This document shows, piece by piece, positions 8,049 through 15,298 of a stretch of DNA of 41,275 nt. The notes beneath the pieces are model-generated. The model was not told where the DNA came from. It saw only the letters and a program-made list of their open reading frames with translations, and did no database searches. Each line of letters opens with the position of its first letter. Positions within the stretch are counted from its first letter, which is position 1. The position numbers and the translations under genes were made by a program. Origin of the DNA: an uncultured Desulfobulbaceae bacterium (GTDB lineage: Bacteria; Desulfobacterota; Desulfobulbia; Desulfobulbales; Desulfocapsaceae); NCBI GenBank assembly GCA_903887485.1, contig CAISPV010000030.1:1-41275 (forward strand), read 5' to 3'.

Positions 8049-8473
8049 TTTGCTCCCTCTGTCTTTAACTTGTTGTAGCTAATCAACTTTTTGAGTTGAG
8101 GTGACTGGCTAAATTATAGGATATATTGCGTTGCTGCCGGTCGTTGTTCCGGTATGAACGCTCGAAGTGAAACAACTCATAGATAGCGGTCAATCTGTGC
8201 TGTTATGCATTATTTTTTATTAAAGCAATTCTTGTGCCAGGCTTCAAATGCTCAGCATCACATCACCTATCTTTCTGATTATAAGAAATAATTCGCTTGA
8301 TAAGCCTTTTCAAGATTGCCTTTCAGAGCAACCATAAAAATGGTCATATGGAACCATTGGTTAAATATTGCCCTTTTTTATAGTTCCTCATGACGATCCA
8401 ACAAACACCATTTCAGTTAATTGTTCCTAAAAAAACAGAAAGATAGGTGACACAACGTTGGGCGTTTCGATCC
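8049..8473. other. Intergenic region between divergent genes, with a spaced inverted repeat
   Basis: No credible gene is visible in this AT-rich stretch. It separates the minus-strand lipoprotein from the plus-strand helical protein. Its one clear structure is a 15-bp inverted repeat, TCACCTATCTTTCTG at 8263-8277 and its complement at 8436-8450, spanning 188 bp. Confidence 0.6.
8263..8450. repeat. 15-bp perfect inverted repeat spanning 188 bp
   Basis: TCACCTATCTTTCTG (8263-8277) is exactly repeated in inverted orientation at 8436-8450. The inner arm ends 24 bp before the sigma-54-like promoter at 8474. It may mark the ends of a small non-coding mobile element, or be paired binding sites for an activator. 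Confidence 0.6.
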
Positions 8474-8489
8474 TGGTACAAATATTGCT
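8474..8489 (+). promoter_or_regulatory. Sigma-54-type promoter upstream of the helical protein gene
   Basis: TGGTAC, five bases, then TTGCT matches the -24/-12 consensus (TGGCAC-N5-TTGCW) with one mismatch, and both the GG and the GC are present at the right distance. It points toward the gene at 8576, leaving a leader of about 75 bases. Confidence 0.5.
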
Positions 8490-8575
8490 CTGCTTATATG
8501 TTGAATAGTAGACGGGGATGCGTGGAAGCTGTGAAATATCCCATAAGGGAAACAAAACTCAGAAAGGAGATTGTC

Positions 8576-8872
8576 ATGACAAGTAAAAACTACTGCAGGA
8601 TTATGGATATGGAATTGACTGGCTGGAAGGCAAAACTCTATGATGTTATCAGTAAAATTGACAGATTGCCTACGGGCGACAAACAGAAAATGTATGCGGA
8701 TGTTAATGCCCTTCATATCATCATGTCTGAGTTGGATGAAAAAATCGATCAATTGAGAACCAGTTGTCCCACCGAATGGAAGCCGGAAAAAGAGCAGATA
8801 GCCACTAAACTGAAAGACCTTGGGAGTAAGTATGGTCAGACTGCCAATCAGCTCTTTGATTATGGATTATGA
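8576..8872 (+). CDS. Small helical protein, unknown function
   Basis: A 98-residue protein beginning MTSKNYCRIMDMELTG, predicted almost wholly helical with heptad-like spacing. I start it at 8576 because AAAGGAGA sits seven bases upstream; longer in-frame starts have no such site. The C-terminal half (TEWKPEKEQI, then KLKDLGSKYG) resembles the C-terminal half of the next small protein at 9122, so the two may be distant paralogs. No named family is recognised. The sigma-54-like promoter at 8474 suggests control by an enhancer-binding activator. It precedes a stress-defence gene group. Confidence 0.7.
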   Translation: MTSKNYCRIMDMELTGWKAKLYDVISKIDRLPTGDKQKMYADVNALHIIMSELDEKIDQLRTSCPTEWKPEKEQIATKLKDLGSKYGQTANQLFDYGL

Positions 8873-9121
8873 TATTAATTGGCGATTGATAGAATCCATT
8901 TTTGAGTTCATCAGTGAGAACGGTATCTTTTCTTGTGTTCTCTCGGGTCGGTAACCATAAACCATGGTTTTTAATATCAAGTGAATCAGGCGCTGTTTAT
9001 TTTTGATCATGGTGGCAAGACATACCAAAATTTCCATTTGGCCGGTGTGTTGGCCACCATCAATCAGTCGATATGGGCCTTTGCGACGCCATTATTCTCA
9101 AACTCAGCAGGAGGAAACATT

Positions 9122-9427
9122 ATGCTCAAGCAGAAAGATATGGAAGATTCTATGCTTTATGCCCACAAGAATTTTATGGATAATCTTGAAAAAAGTCTTG
9201 ATATTTTGGCACTGGAACTTAAACAGGCCAAGGATATGACCGTTCGATGCAATGACGAGTGGTGTAATGTCACCGAGTCCTTTATCGATGATATGCACAA
9301 AAACCTCTATGCTATCAGTGAGCCTCGCTGGCTACCCGATGGAGACTCTCACAGGCTTAAACAATTGCGTACAAGAATTCGCGATCTCTATAGAGAGTTT
9401 GCCCATATCAAGGGTGGTCATTCTTGA
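9122..9427 (+). CDS. Small helical protein, related to its upstream neighbour
   Basis: A 101-residue, charged, helical protein beginning MLKQKDMEDSML. The start is at 9122 behind a strong AGGAGGAAAC site. Pattern shared with the 98-residue protein upstream: a Cys followed by EW, then a Trp-Leu-Pro turn and a helix ending LRTRIRDLYREF. No membrane segment or signal is seen. It lies 128 bp before desulfoferrodoxin, so a link to oxidative stress is possible but rests only on position. The 249 bp separating it from the 8576 gene hold no other gene. Confidence 0.65.
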   Translation: MLKQKDMEDSMLYAHKNFMDNLEKSLDILALELKQAKDMTVRCNDEWCNVTESFIDDMHKNLYAISEPRWLPDGDSHRLKQLRTRIRDLYREFAHIKGGHS

Positions 9428-9554
9428 CCCGTGTTTTTGACAGGGATTGTCACGAGGCAATTGATGTGCATCAGGGAATGTGTGTTGCCACCTGTAAACA
9501 GATGAGCTGGCCGACTTGGCCGCAATGATTTTAAAATCAGGGAGAAATTCAACC

Positions 9555-9932
9555 ATGACAGAAAAATTACAAATCTATAAGTGTGAAATTTGTGGGAATA
9601 TCGTGGAAATGCTTCACGCAGGTGATGGAGAGCTTGTTTGTTGCGGGGCACCGATGAAACTGTTCAAGGAGAACACCGTAGACGCGGCAAAAGAAAAGCA
9701 TATCCCTGTGGTCGAAAAAATCGAGGGTGGTTTCAGGGTAAAGGTCGGGAGTGTGCCCCATCCCATGGAAGATAAACATTATATAGAGTGGATTGAAGTA
9801 ATTACCGACGACGGCAGGGTATACCGGCAATTCCTTAATCCCGGCAAAGCACCGGAGGCCGTCTTCAAAATCGACGCAAACAAGATAACTGCTCGGGAGT
9901 ACTGTAATTTGCATGGTCTGTGGAAAGCATAA
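9555..9932 (+). CDS. dfx: Desulfoferrodoxin (superoxide reductase)
   Basis: This 125-residue protein reduces superoxide to hydrogen peroxide in the cytoplasm of anaerobes, taking electrons from rubredoxin. The desulforedoxin-type centre I is complete (Cys10, Cys13, Cys29, Cys30). Centre II ligands are all visible: His49 in KEKHIP, His69, His75, Cys117 and His120 in [10 protein letters not shown]. The Glu-Lys pair before His49, needed for catalysis, is present. The start at 9555 is set by GGAG ten bases upstream and the family's [10 protein letters not shown] start. The next gene is a rubrerythrin-like protein that could remove the peroxide formed. Confidence 0.95.
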   Translation: MTEKLQIYKCEICGNIVEMLHAGDGELVCCGAPMKLFKENTVDAAKEKHIPVVEKIEGGFRVKVGSVPHPMEDKHYIEWIEVITDDGRVYRQFLNPGKAPEAVFKIDANKITAREYCNLHGLWKA

Positions 9933-9972
9933 GCATGCTCGAATTATTCATTACATTTCCGGAGGGAGCGCT

Positions 9973-10467
9973 GTGAATATTTATGAATATGCCATGCAGA
10001 TGGAGCAAGATGGGGAAAAGTTTTACCTTCTTCTTGCCGAAAGTTGTCAAGTAGAAGGTATTGCCACTATTTTTACTATGCTGGCCAACGAAGAGGTGAA
10101 ACACTACAATACCATTGCACACCTACAAAAATATGCTGCAGATTCTCCTTCGGTTGAAACAACAGTCCTGAAGAATGTGAAAAACATTTTTGTCAGAATG
10201 AAGGAAGAAAAAACAGATGTACGCATTGGTTCGTCAGAGCTCGAATCTTACCGAAAAGCAATGGCCATTGAGGAGATGAGTTGGAAGTTTTATCTCGACA
10301 AGGCTGCCAATGCTGATGAGGAAAATGTAAAACAGATATTTTTGCGTCTTGCCGGCGAAGAAGAAAAACATTTGCGGATAATGGAAAATATCGTCGAATT
10401 CGTTGCCAGACCGGAGCCGGGAAACTGGCTTGAAAATGCTGAATGGCATCATCTCGATGAGTATTAA
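9973..10467 (+). CDS. Rubrerythrin-like ferritin-family protein (no rubredoxin domain)
   Basis: A 164-residue four-helix diiron protein of the COG1633 type. Paired iron-binding helices are visible: MEQDGEKFY and NEEVKHYN in the first half, EEMSWKFY and GEEEKHLRIM in the second, each half giving an E-x-x-H. The C-terminal rubredoxin domain of classical rubrerythrin is absent, so it needs an outside electron donor if it is a peroxidase. The GTG at 9973 is chosen because GGAGGG lies six bases upstream and the product then starts VNIYEYAMQMEQDG, as in the family. It follows desulfoferrodoxin by 40 bp and is probably cotranscribed. Confidence 0.85.
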   Translation: MNIYEYAMQMEQDGEKFYLLLAESCQVEGIATIFTMLANEEVKHYNTIAHLQKYAADSPSVETTVLKNVKNIFVRMKEEKTDVRIGSSELESYRKAMAIEEMSWKFYLDKAANADEENVKQIFLRLAGEEEKHLRIMENIVEFVARPEPGNWLENAEWHHLDEY

Positions 10468-10531
10468 GGGTAAGAAGGGAGCTCTGGTGAATATTGGCAA
10501 ATACATAAACTATTAACAGAGGGAGGTCGGT

Positions 10532-10906
10532 ATGAAAAAAACACTTATTCTGGTAACGGCGTTGATGATGACAGGAGGTTTGACCTTGGCCTATGCAGTG
10601 AACGTAGATAAAGGGAAGACCCTTTTCGAAAGCCCAGGCCTTGGCGGTGGAACCACCGGCAAAAGCTGCAGTAGCTGTCACGAGGGTGGAGAGAATCTGG
10701 GCAGTGACTTGTTCGAACGCAAGCAATTCACTATCATGAAGATGGACAAGAAAAGTCTGGCTGAAGTTGTCAATATCTGCATTGAAAAGCCCTTAGGTGG
10801 TGCTGCCATTGACACTAAGGGCCAGGATATGAAGGATCTGATCGCCTACATGAAAACTTTGGTTGGCAACCAAGCCGGTAACAAAGAAAGTGCCGAAAAA
10901 AAATGA
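10532..10906 (+). CDS. Periplasmic monoheme cytochrome c
   Basis: A 124-residue class I cytochrome c. The signal peptide runs to about residue 22 (LTLAYA). Heme is bound at CSSCH (Cys46, Cys49, His50), and Met100 in GQDMKDLIAYM is the likely axial ligand. The tail is Lys/Glu-rich. A GAGGGAGG site precedes the ATG. The second half of the gene plus its downstream flank is duplicated at 11680-11957, beyond the P460 gene. Electron partners cannot be told from sequence; its place between the rubrerythrin-like protein and P460 suggests electron transfer in stress defence or nitrogen-oxide chemistry. Confidence 0.88.
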   Translation: MKKTLILVTALMMTGGLTLAYAVNVDKGKTLFESPGLGGGTTGKSCSSCHEGGENLGSDLFERKQFTIMKMDKKSLAEVVNICIEKPLGGAAIDTKGQDMKDLIAYMKTLVGNQAGNKESAEKK

Positions 10907-11001
10907 AGACTGCTGAGTCCTGAGTAATGGCCTCATATGTTTTTTGAGTCTTTAAGAGAAAATGGATGTTGCTCTGCGCTGCATCAACATCTTGCTGGTT
11001 T
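10728..11001 (+). repeat. Direct repeat, copy 1 (about 275 bp)
   Basis: From TCACTATCATGAAG to CATCTTGCTGGTT this segment is repeated at 11680-11957 with only scattered substitutions and a small insertion. It includes the last 60 codons of the cytochrome gene and about 95 bp of downstream flank, containing the stem GATGTTG/CAACATC. Confidence 0.9.
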
Positions 11002-11141
11002 ATAGGAAACTTCGATAAAAGTTTCTGGGTACCCAGAAAGATTGGACTCCTGCATTGTCGAGAGTCCCTCCAGGGAGGTGATAGTTGAGTCTCATATATA
11101 GCCATATTATTCGAAAATCGTTATTTCAAAAGGAGATTAAC

Positions 11142-11636
11142 TTGAAAAGATTAATGTTGCTTATTGCCATCAGTATAATTTCCCCAGAATTAATTTCAGC
11201 TGCTAATGTGCCGGTTGCGCCGAATGGAATTGCCTATTATCCTGAATATATGACTTGGAAATTTGTAGCGCCTTCCTATCGGGAGGATAAAGGCCATATT
11301 CGTATCATTACTGGCAACGAGACTGCTATCGCGGCATTGCAGGCTGGTAAAAATCCACTTCCGGATGGTAGCGTGCTGGCCAAAGTAGCCTGGAAAGCAG
11401 AAAAACATCCTTCCTTCCCTGTAGCCACTGTGCCGGGAGCGTTCGTACAGGTTGAGTTTATGGTGAAGGATGCAAAAAAGTATAAAGAAACAGGTGGTTG
11501 GGGGTTTGCTCGATTTGTGGGGAATGAACTTAAACCCTATGGAAAAGACGCTGGTTTCGTCAATGAGTGTTTTCAATGCCATACACCGGTGGCACACAAC
11601 GATTATCTTTTTACTAAAATTGTCAAAACACCTTGA
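11142..11636 (+). CDS. Cytochrome P460 family protein
   Basis: A 164-residue secreted heme protein. The signal peptide ends LISAA. The P460 fold shows in ITGNETAIAAL, VLAKVAWKAEKH, FVQVEFMVKD and GGWGFARF, and the C-terminal CFQCH motif (143-147) attaches the c-type heme. P460 enzymes oxidise hydroxylamine; the related cytochromes c'-beta bind NO, and sequence alone does not separate them. The TTG at 11142 is preferred: AAGGAG lies six bases upstream, and it yields a compact signal peptide (LKRLMLLIAI). The gene lies between an intact cytochrome c gene and a broken copy of it. Confidence 0.85.
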   Translation: MKRLMLLIAISIISPELISAANVPVAPNGIAYYPEYMTWKFVAPSYREDKGHIRIITGNETAIAALQAGKNPLPDGSVLAKVAWKAEKHPSFPVATVPGAFVQVEFMVKDAKKYKETGGWGFARFVGNELKPYGKDAGFVNECFQCHTPVAHNDYLFTKIVKTP

Positions 11637-11679
11637 GTCCTACATCCAAAAGAATACTTTTCTCGTCCTGGATCGGAAA

Positions 11680-11957
11680 TCACTATCATGAAGATGGACA
11701 AGAAAAGTCTGGAAGAAGTTATTAATATCTGCATCGAAAAGCCCTTAGGTGGTGCTGCCATTGACACTAAGGGCCAGGATATGAAGGATCTGATCGCTTA
11801 TATGAAAACTTTGGTAACTAAATCAACCAAGCCGGTAACAAAGAAAGTGCCGAAAAAAAATAAAGGCTGCTGAGTCCTGAGCAATGGCCTCATATGTTTT
11901 TTGAGTCTTTAAGAGAAAATGGATGTTGCTCTGCGCTACATCAACATCTTGCTGGTT
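11680..11957 (+). repeat. Direct repeat, copy 2
   Basis: Second copy of the segment at 10728-11001. It begins abruptly at TCACTATCATGAAG, right after unrelated DNA, so the duplication took only the 3' part of the cytochrome gene with its flank. Confidence 0.9.
11688..11873 (+). pseudogene. Cytochrome c 3' fragment (duplicate)
   Basis: The 61 codons beginning MKMDKKSLEEVINICIEK repeat the second half of the cytochrome at 10532-10906, including the axial Met segment GQDMKDLIAYM, with a changed Lys-rich tail. The signal peptide and CxxCH heme site are absent and no ribosome binding site is visible, so a working cytochrome cannot be made. It is a leftover of a partial duplication that now flanks the P460 gene. 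Confidence 0.85.
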
Positions 11958-11991
11958 AAATTGAGTTTGAGAAAACAACAAGAGGCTTACC

Positions 11992-12246
11992 ATGTATGCA
12001 AAAGAAGCATTGTGTGAAAAAATTATCACCCTTTATCCTGATATCGGCAAATGTGGCATCGATATCGCTGTTGAGTATGATCCTCAAAAAAAGATATGGC
12101 TGGTTGATTTGAAAAAGGGCGCACACGAACTCAAACATCATTTGGAAATACCGGATGCCGATGCTTGTATGGAAAACAAGCAATGTGTTTCCCTGGGCCT
12201 TGAGATTGATCAGCTCAAGAAGAATATCGAGGGGCAGCAGTATTAG
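11992..12246 (+). CDS. Small conserved-looking protein, unknown function
   Basis: An 84-residue acidic protein starting MYAKEALCEKIITLYPDIG, with a beta-like middle (IDIAVEYDP, IWLVDLKKG) and a helical tail (LGLEIDQLKKNIEG). It has three Cys (in ALCEK, GKCGID and DACMENKQC, the last with two), giving four in total; a CxxxxxC spacing hints at metal or disulfide but is not a known motif. An AAGAGG site precedes the ATG. It stands downstream of the cytochrome copy and ends at the dispersed repeat. Confidence 0.6.
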   Translation: MYAKEALCEKIITLYPDIGKCGIDIAVEYDPQKKIWLVDLKKGAHELKHHLEIPDADACMENKQCVSLGLEIDQLKKNIEGQQY

Positions 12247-12338
12247 TACCTTACAGGATATTTTCTAGTTTTTTTTGTAAGAAAATATCCTTGTCACAAG
12301 GTACTTATCCCGGCTGTCTTCCCGTTTACCGGGGTTAG
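12245..12338. repeat. Dispersed intergenic hairpin repeat, copy 1
   Basis: The sequence from AGTACCTTACAGGATA to GGGGTTAG is nearly the same as 40587-40679. It folds into a long hairpin around GGATATTTTC/GAAAATATCC (12245-12305) and a second one with CCGG arms (CCCGG ... CCGGGG). In this copy the outer stem has decayed (TTGTCACAAGG in place of TGTAAGG). It sits between the 84-residue gene and korA and may act as a terminator. Confidence 0.85.
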
Positions 12339-12364
12339 CTTATCGTCATCAGAAAGAGGGCATT

Positions 12365-14098
12365 ATGGTTATGGATTACTCCATCAAGATTGGAGGTGAA
12401 GCCGGGCAGGGTATCCAGACCATTGGCGATGCCCTGGGACGTGTATTCACCCGCTCCGGGTATCACGTTTTTTCCCACCAGGATTATGAATCACGCATCC
12501 GTGGTGGGCACAATTTTTACCAGATACGAATTTCAGATCATCCCCTTGCCGCTTCCAGGGACAAGATTGATATCCTCGTGGCCCTTGATCAAGCAAGTAT
12601 CACCAGCCATGAGCACGAACTGACAAGCAATGGCAGAATCATCTACGACGCTTCAACGCTCAAGTTAAAGAACGAAGGTCCTGCTTTTCTTGAAATTGCC
12701 TTCGAAAAATTGGCCATGGAGCAGGGCGGCGACAAGATCATGGCCAATACGGTCGCTACCGGCGCAGTCCTCGGTATGCTCGGGATAGGACTGGACATTT
12801 TTCTGGAACTCATTGCCGTCATGTTCAAGAACAAGGGTGATCAGATTGTTCTTGCCAACAGGAACGCCGCGCAGGCAGGGTATGAGTACGCCAGACAGCA
12901 TTGCGACAAATGTACCTTTGCCGTTGCCACTGATGAAATAAAACAGCGGATGCTGGTCGGGGGAATCGAGTCCATTGCACTTGGTGCACTGGCCTCGGGG
13001 TGCAAATTTTATTCGGCCTATCCCATGACACCGTCTACGGGCATCATGAACTATCTTGCGTCCAAGGAGGATGAGTTCGGTGTTATCGTCGAACAGGCCG
13101 AGGATGAGATTGCCGCGATCAATATGGCCCTCGGCGCATCCTATGCAGGGGCGCGCGCCATGACCGGCACATCGGGCGGCGGCTTTGCCTTGATGGTGGA
13201 AGGACTTTCGCTTGCCGGTATGACCGAGACTCCGATTGTAATTGCTATGGGCCAACGGCCAGGCCCGGCGACCGGCTTTCCGACGCGGACTGAGCAGGGA
13301 GATCTCGACTTTCTCGTCTCTGCCGGGCATGGCGAATTCCCTCGTGTCATTTTTGCGCCCGGAACTCCTCTGCAGGCATTTTATCTCACGAACAAGGCCT
13401 TTGATATCGCTGAAAAATACCAGATTCCCGTCTTCATCCTCTTTGACACCTATCTCGCCGATTCCCAGTGGACTTTTGACAGCTTCGATCTGAGTCCGTT
13501 GCGTTACCATGATTACCGTTTGCGGGGAGATGCCTTCAAGAATCAGCACGACTATAAGCGCTATGCATTTACCGACTCGGGGGTCTCTCCCCTTGCAGTT
13601 CCCGGAGACGCCGGTCATGTCGTGGTCGTCGACAGTGACGAGCATGATGAGGAAGGGCATCCTGTCGAGGATGCCGCCACCAGGATCAGGATGGTCGAAA
13701 AGCGTTTCTTCAAGAAACTTCCGCTGATCAGAAGCGAGATCGCACCACCTGAGCTTTACGGAGACCACGAGGCACATGTCATCCTTACCGGGTGGGGCTC
13801 AACTTATGGTGTTATGAAAGAAATTGTCGACGAATTGGGAAAAACAATAAGTATTGCCATGCTTTATTTCAGTGAGGTTTACCCTCTGCCCGACCTTACG
13901 CGTTTTGACTATGTGGCCTTCCTGCAGCAGGCAAAGCTCCCCTTGTGCATTGAACATAACGCTACCGGCCAGTTTGGTCGGATCCTGCGTGCTGAAACCG
14001 GTTTTATGTTCAAGAATTTAATCCACAAGTATGATGGCAGGCCGTTTACGGTTGAAGAACTGATAGGAGAGATCCATGGTCACCTTGGAAACATATAG
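12365..14098 (+). CDS. korA: 2-oxoacid:ferredoxin oxidoreductase, alpha subunit (gamma-alpha fusion)
   Basis: The 577-residue subunit has the gamma domain first (GGEAGQGIQT at 10-19, residues 1 to about 180) and then the pyrimidine-binding alpha domain (GCKFYSAYPMTPSTGIM, GTSGGGFALMVEGLSLAG, GQRPGPATGFPTRTEQGDL). With KorB it converts a 2-oxoacid such as 2-oxoglutarate and CoA to the acyl-CoA, reducing ferredoxin, or runs in reverse to fix CO2. The substrate is not fixed by sequence. An AAAGAGGG site precedes ATG 12365; ATG 12371 is an alternative. Its end overlaps korB by 23 bases, so the two are coupled. Confidence 0.93.
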   Translation: MVMDYSIKIGGEAGQGIQTIGDALGRVFTRSGYHVFSHQDYESRIRGGHNFYQIRISDHPLAASRDKIDILVALDQASITSHEHELTSNGRIIYDASTLKLKNEGPAFLEIAFEKLAMEQGGDKIMANTVATGAVLGMLGIGLDIFLELIAVMFKNKGDQIVLANRNAAQAGYEYARQHCDKCTFAVATDEIKQRMLVGGIESIALGALASGCKFYSAYPMTPSTGIMNYLASKEDEFGVIVEQAEDEIAAINMALGASYAGARAMTGTSGGGFALMVEGLSLAGMTETPIVIAMGQRPGPATGFPTRTEQGDLDFLVSAGHGEFPRVIFAPGTPLQAFYLTNKAFDIAEKYQIPVFILFDTYLADSQWTFDSFDLSPLRYHDYRLRGDAFKNQHDYKRYAFTDSGVSPLAVPGDAGHVVVVDSDEHDEEGHPVEDAATRIRMVEKRFFKKLPLIRSEIAPPELYGDHEAHVILTGWGSTYGVMKEIVDELGKTISIAMLYFSEVYPLPDLTRFDYVAFLQQAKLPLCIEHNATGQFGRILRAETGFMFKNLIHKYDGRPFTVEELIGEIHGHLGNI

Positions 14099-14927
14099 AG
14101 GCCATATTCCGGCATGGTGTCCGGGGTGCGGCAATTTTGCGATCTTGAAGGCGTTCAAGGATATGCTGGTTGAGCTGCAACTGGAGCCCCATCAGATCAC
14201 CGTGGTCTCGGGGATTGGCCAGGCGGCAAAGCTGCCGCATTATACCAGGTGCAACACCTTTAATGGTCTGCACGGCAGGGCCTTGCCAGTGGCAACGGGA
14301 ATCAGGCTTGCGAATCATGCCATGCCGGTAATCGTCACGACCGGTGACGGCGACTGCTATGGCGAGGGAGGCAATCATCTTCTGGCTGCAATTCGCAGAA
14401 ACATTAATGTAAAGCTCTTTGTCCACAATAATCAGATCTACGGGTTAACCAAGGGGCAGCCCTCTCCCACAACCAGCGAGGGAACCAAGGCCAAAAATGT
14501 CCCCTCTGGCGTGATTTCTGAGCAGTTTAATCCCATGACACTCGCCGTGGCCCTCGACTGCGGTTTTGCGGCCCGGGCCTTCGCCGCTGACACGGAGCAC
14601 CTCAAGGGGCTCATGAAAGAGGCCATGAACCACCAAGGATTTGCGCTCATCGACATCCTCCAACCTTGTGTCACGTTCAACAAGGTTAATACCTACGACT
14701 GGTATCGTGAGCGCGTGTATCATATTGAGCCGGAGTATAATCCTGAAGACCGCTTGGCGGCATTTTCGAAGTCGCTCGAATGGGGTGACCGAATCCCGAT
14801 CGGTGTCATCTGCCGGAATTCCCGGCCCGCCTTTGAGGAGCGTGTCCCGATGATAGCAGCAGGGCCGCTTGTGCATCAAGATTTCGATCCATCAAGGATC
14901 GATGAGACGCTTAAGGATTTTTATTGA
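14076..14927 (+). CDS. korB: 2-oxoacid:ferredoxin oxidoreductase, beta subunit
   Basis: The 283-residue TPP-binding subunit. TPP and magnesium are bound by GDGDCYGEGGNH (from about 90) through VHNNQIYGLTKGQ. Iron-sulfur Cys candidates are Cys15 and Cys18 (AWCPGCGN) and Cys198 (LQPC). The third Cys usually seen in SGIGC is a Gln here (SGIGQAAKLPHY), with Cys59 ten residues on, as in a branch of anaerobe enzymes. An AGGAGAGA site lies inside the korA end. A strong palindrome follows the stop at 14955-14980. Confidence 0.93.
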   Translation: MVTLETYRGHIPAWCPGCGNFAILKAFKDMLVELQLEPHQITVVSGIGQAAKLPHYTRCNTFNGLHGRALPVATGIRLANHAMPVIVTTGDGDCYGEGGNHLLAAIRRNINVKLFVHNNQIYGLTKGQPSPTTSEGTKAKNVPSGVISEQFNPMTLAVALDCGFAARAFAADTEHLKGLMKEAMNHQGFALIDILQPCVTFNKVNTYDWYRERVYHIEPEYNPEDRLAAFSKSLEWGDRIPIGVICRNSRPAFEERVPMIAAGPLVHQDFDPSRIDETLKDFY

Positions 14928-14954
14928 GAGGTTAGTATTGATGGTCCCGTAACA

Positions 14955-14980
14955 ACTCGACCCGAGAAAGCGGGTCGAGT
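14955..14980. terminator. Perfect hairpin after korB
   Basis: ACTCGACCCG and CGGGTCGAGT form a perfect 10-bp stem with a six-base loop, 27 bp after the korB stop. There is no T run, so termination efficiency is uncertain; it may also protect the mRNA 3' end. Confidence 0.55.
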
Positions 14981-15020
14981 AAGGATTCAAGTAAAGATGG
15001 GACGCGATACGAATAGCCAT

Positions 15021-15083
15021 AAAAAAAAGCCTCTTCCTTCTTTGTACCAGTACTTTGTACCAGTTTCGAAGGAAAAGGCTTTT
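15021..15083 (-). terminator. Terminator of tRNA-Glu (minus strand)
   Basis: The arms AAAAGCCTCTTCCTTC (15025-15040) and GAAGGAAAAGGCTTTT (15068-15083) pair over about 16 bases with one mismatch. On the minus strand the stem is followed by a run of eight T, a classic intrinsic terminator 45 bp beyond the tRNA. It could work for korAB on the other strand too. Confidence 0.85.
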
Positions 15084-15127
15084 AGAAACCAAAAACTATT
15101 AGTAATTTCAGATACTAATAATGCAAT

Positions 15128-15202
15128 TGGTGACCCCAAGGGGAATCGAACCCCTCTTTACGGCGTGAGAGGCCGCTGTCCTAACCGATAGACGATGGGG
15201 CC
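15128..15202 (-). tRNA. tRNA-Glu (CTC anticodon)
   Basis: On the minus strand the sequence folds as a complete tRNA. The acceptor GGCCCCA pairs with TGGGGTC, the D-arm holds GGTTAGGA, the anticodon loop is CTCTCAC with anticodon CTC, and the T-arm holds GGTTCGATTCC. CCA is encoded at 15130-15128. It would read GAG. Confidence 0.97.
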
Positions 15203-15298
15203 TGAAGGTCGATGTCTTTTTACAGGAATCGGCTTCTCTTGTCAAGGAATTGTTCAGGTCTTGTTTGATGATAAATATGAGTTGAGATGAAAAGGGGC

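Noticed and set aside
8417-8752. 111-codon minus-strand frame upstream of and overlapping the small helical protein
   Set aside because: No ribosome binding site and no family resemblance; the plus-strand gene at 8576 has both a good site and a paralog.
12665-13777. 370-codon open frame on the minus strand within korA
   Set aside because: It lies fully inside the well-supported korA gene and has no domain of its own.
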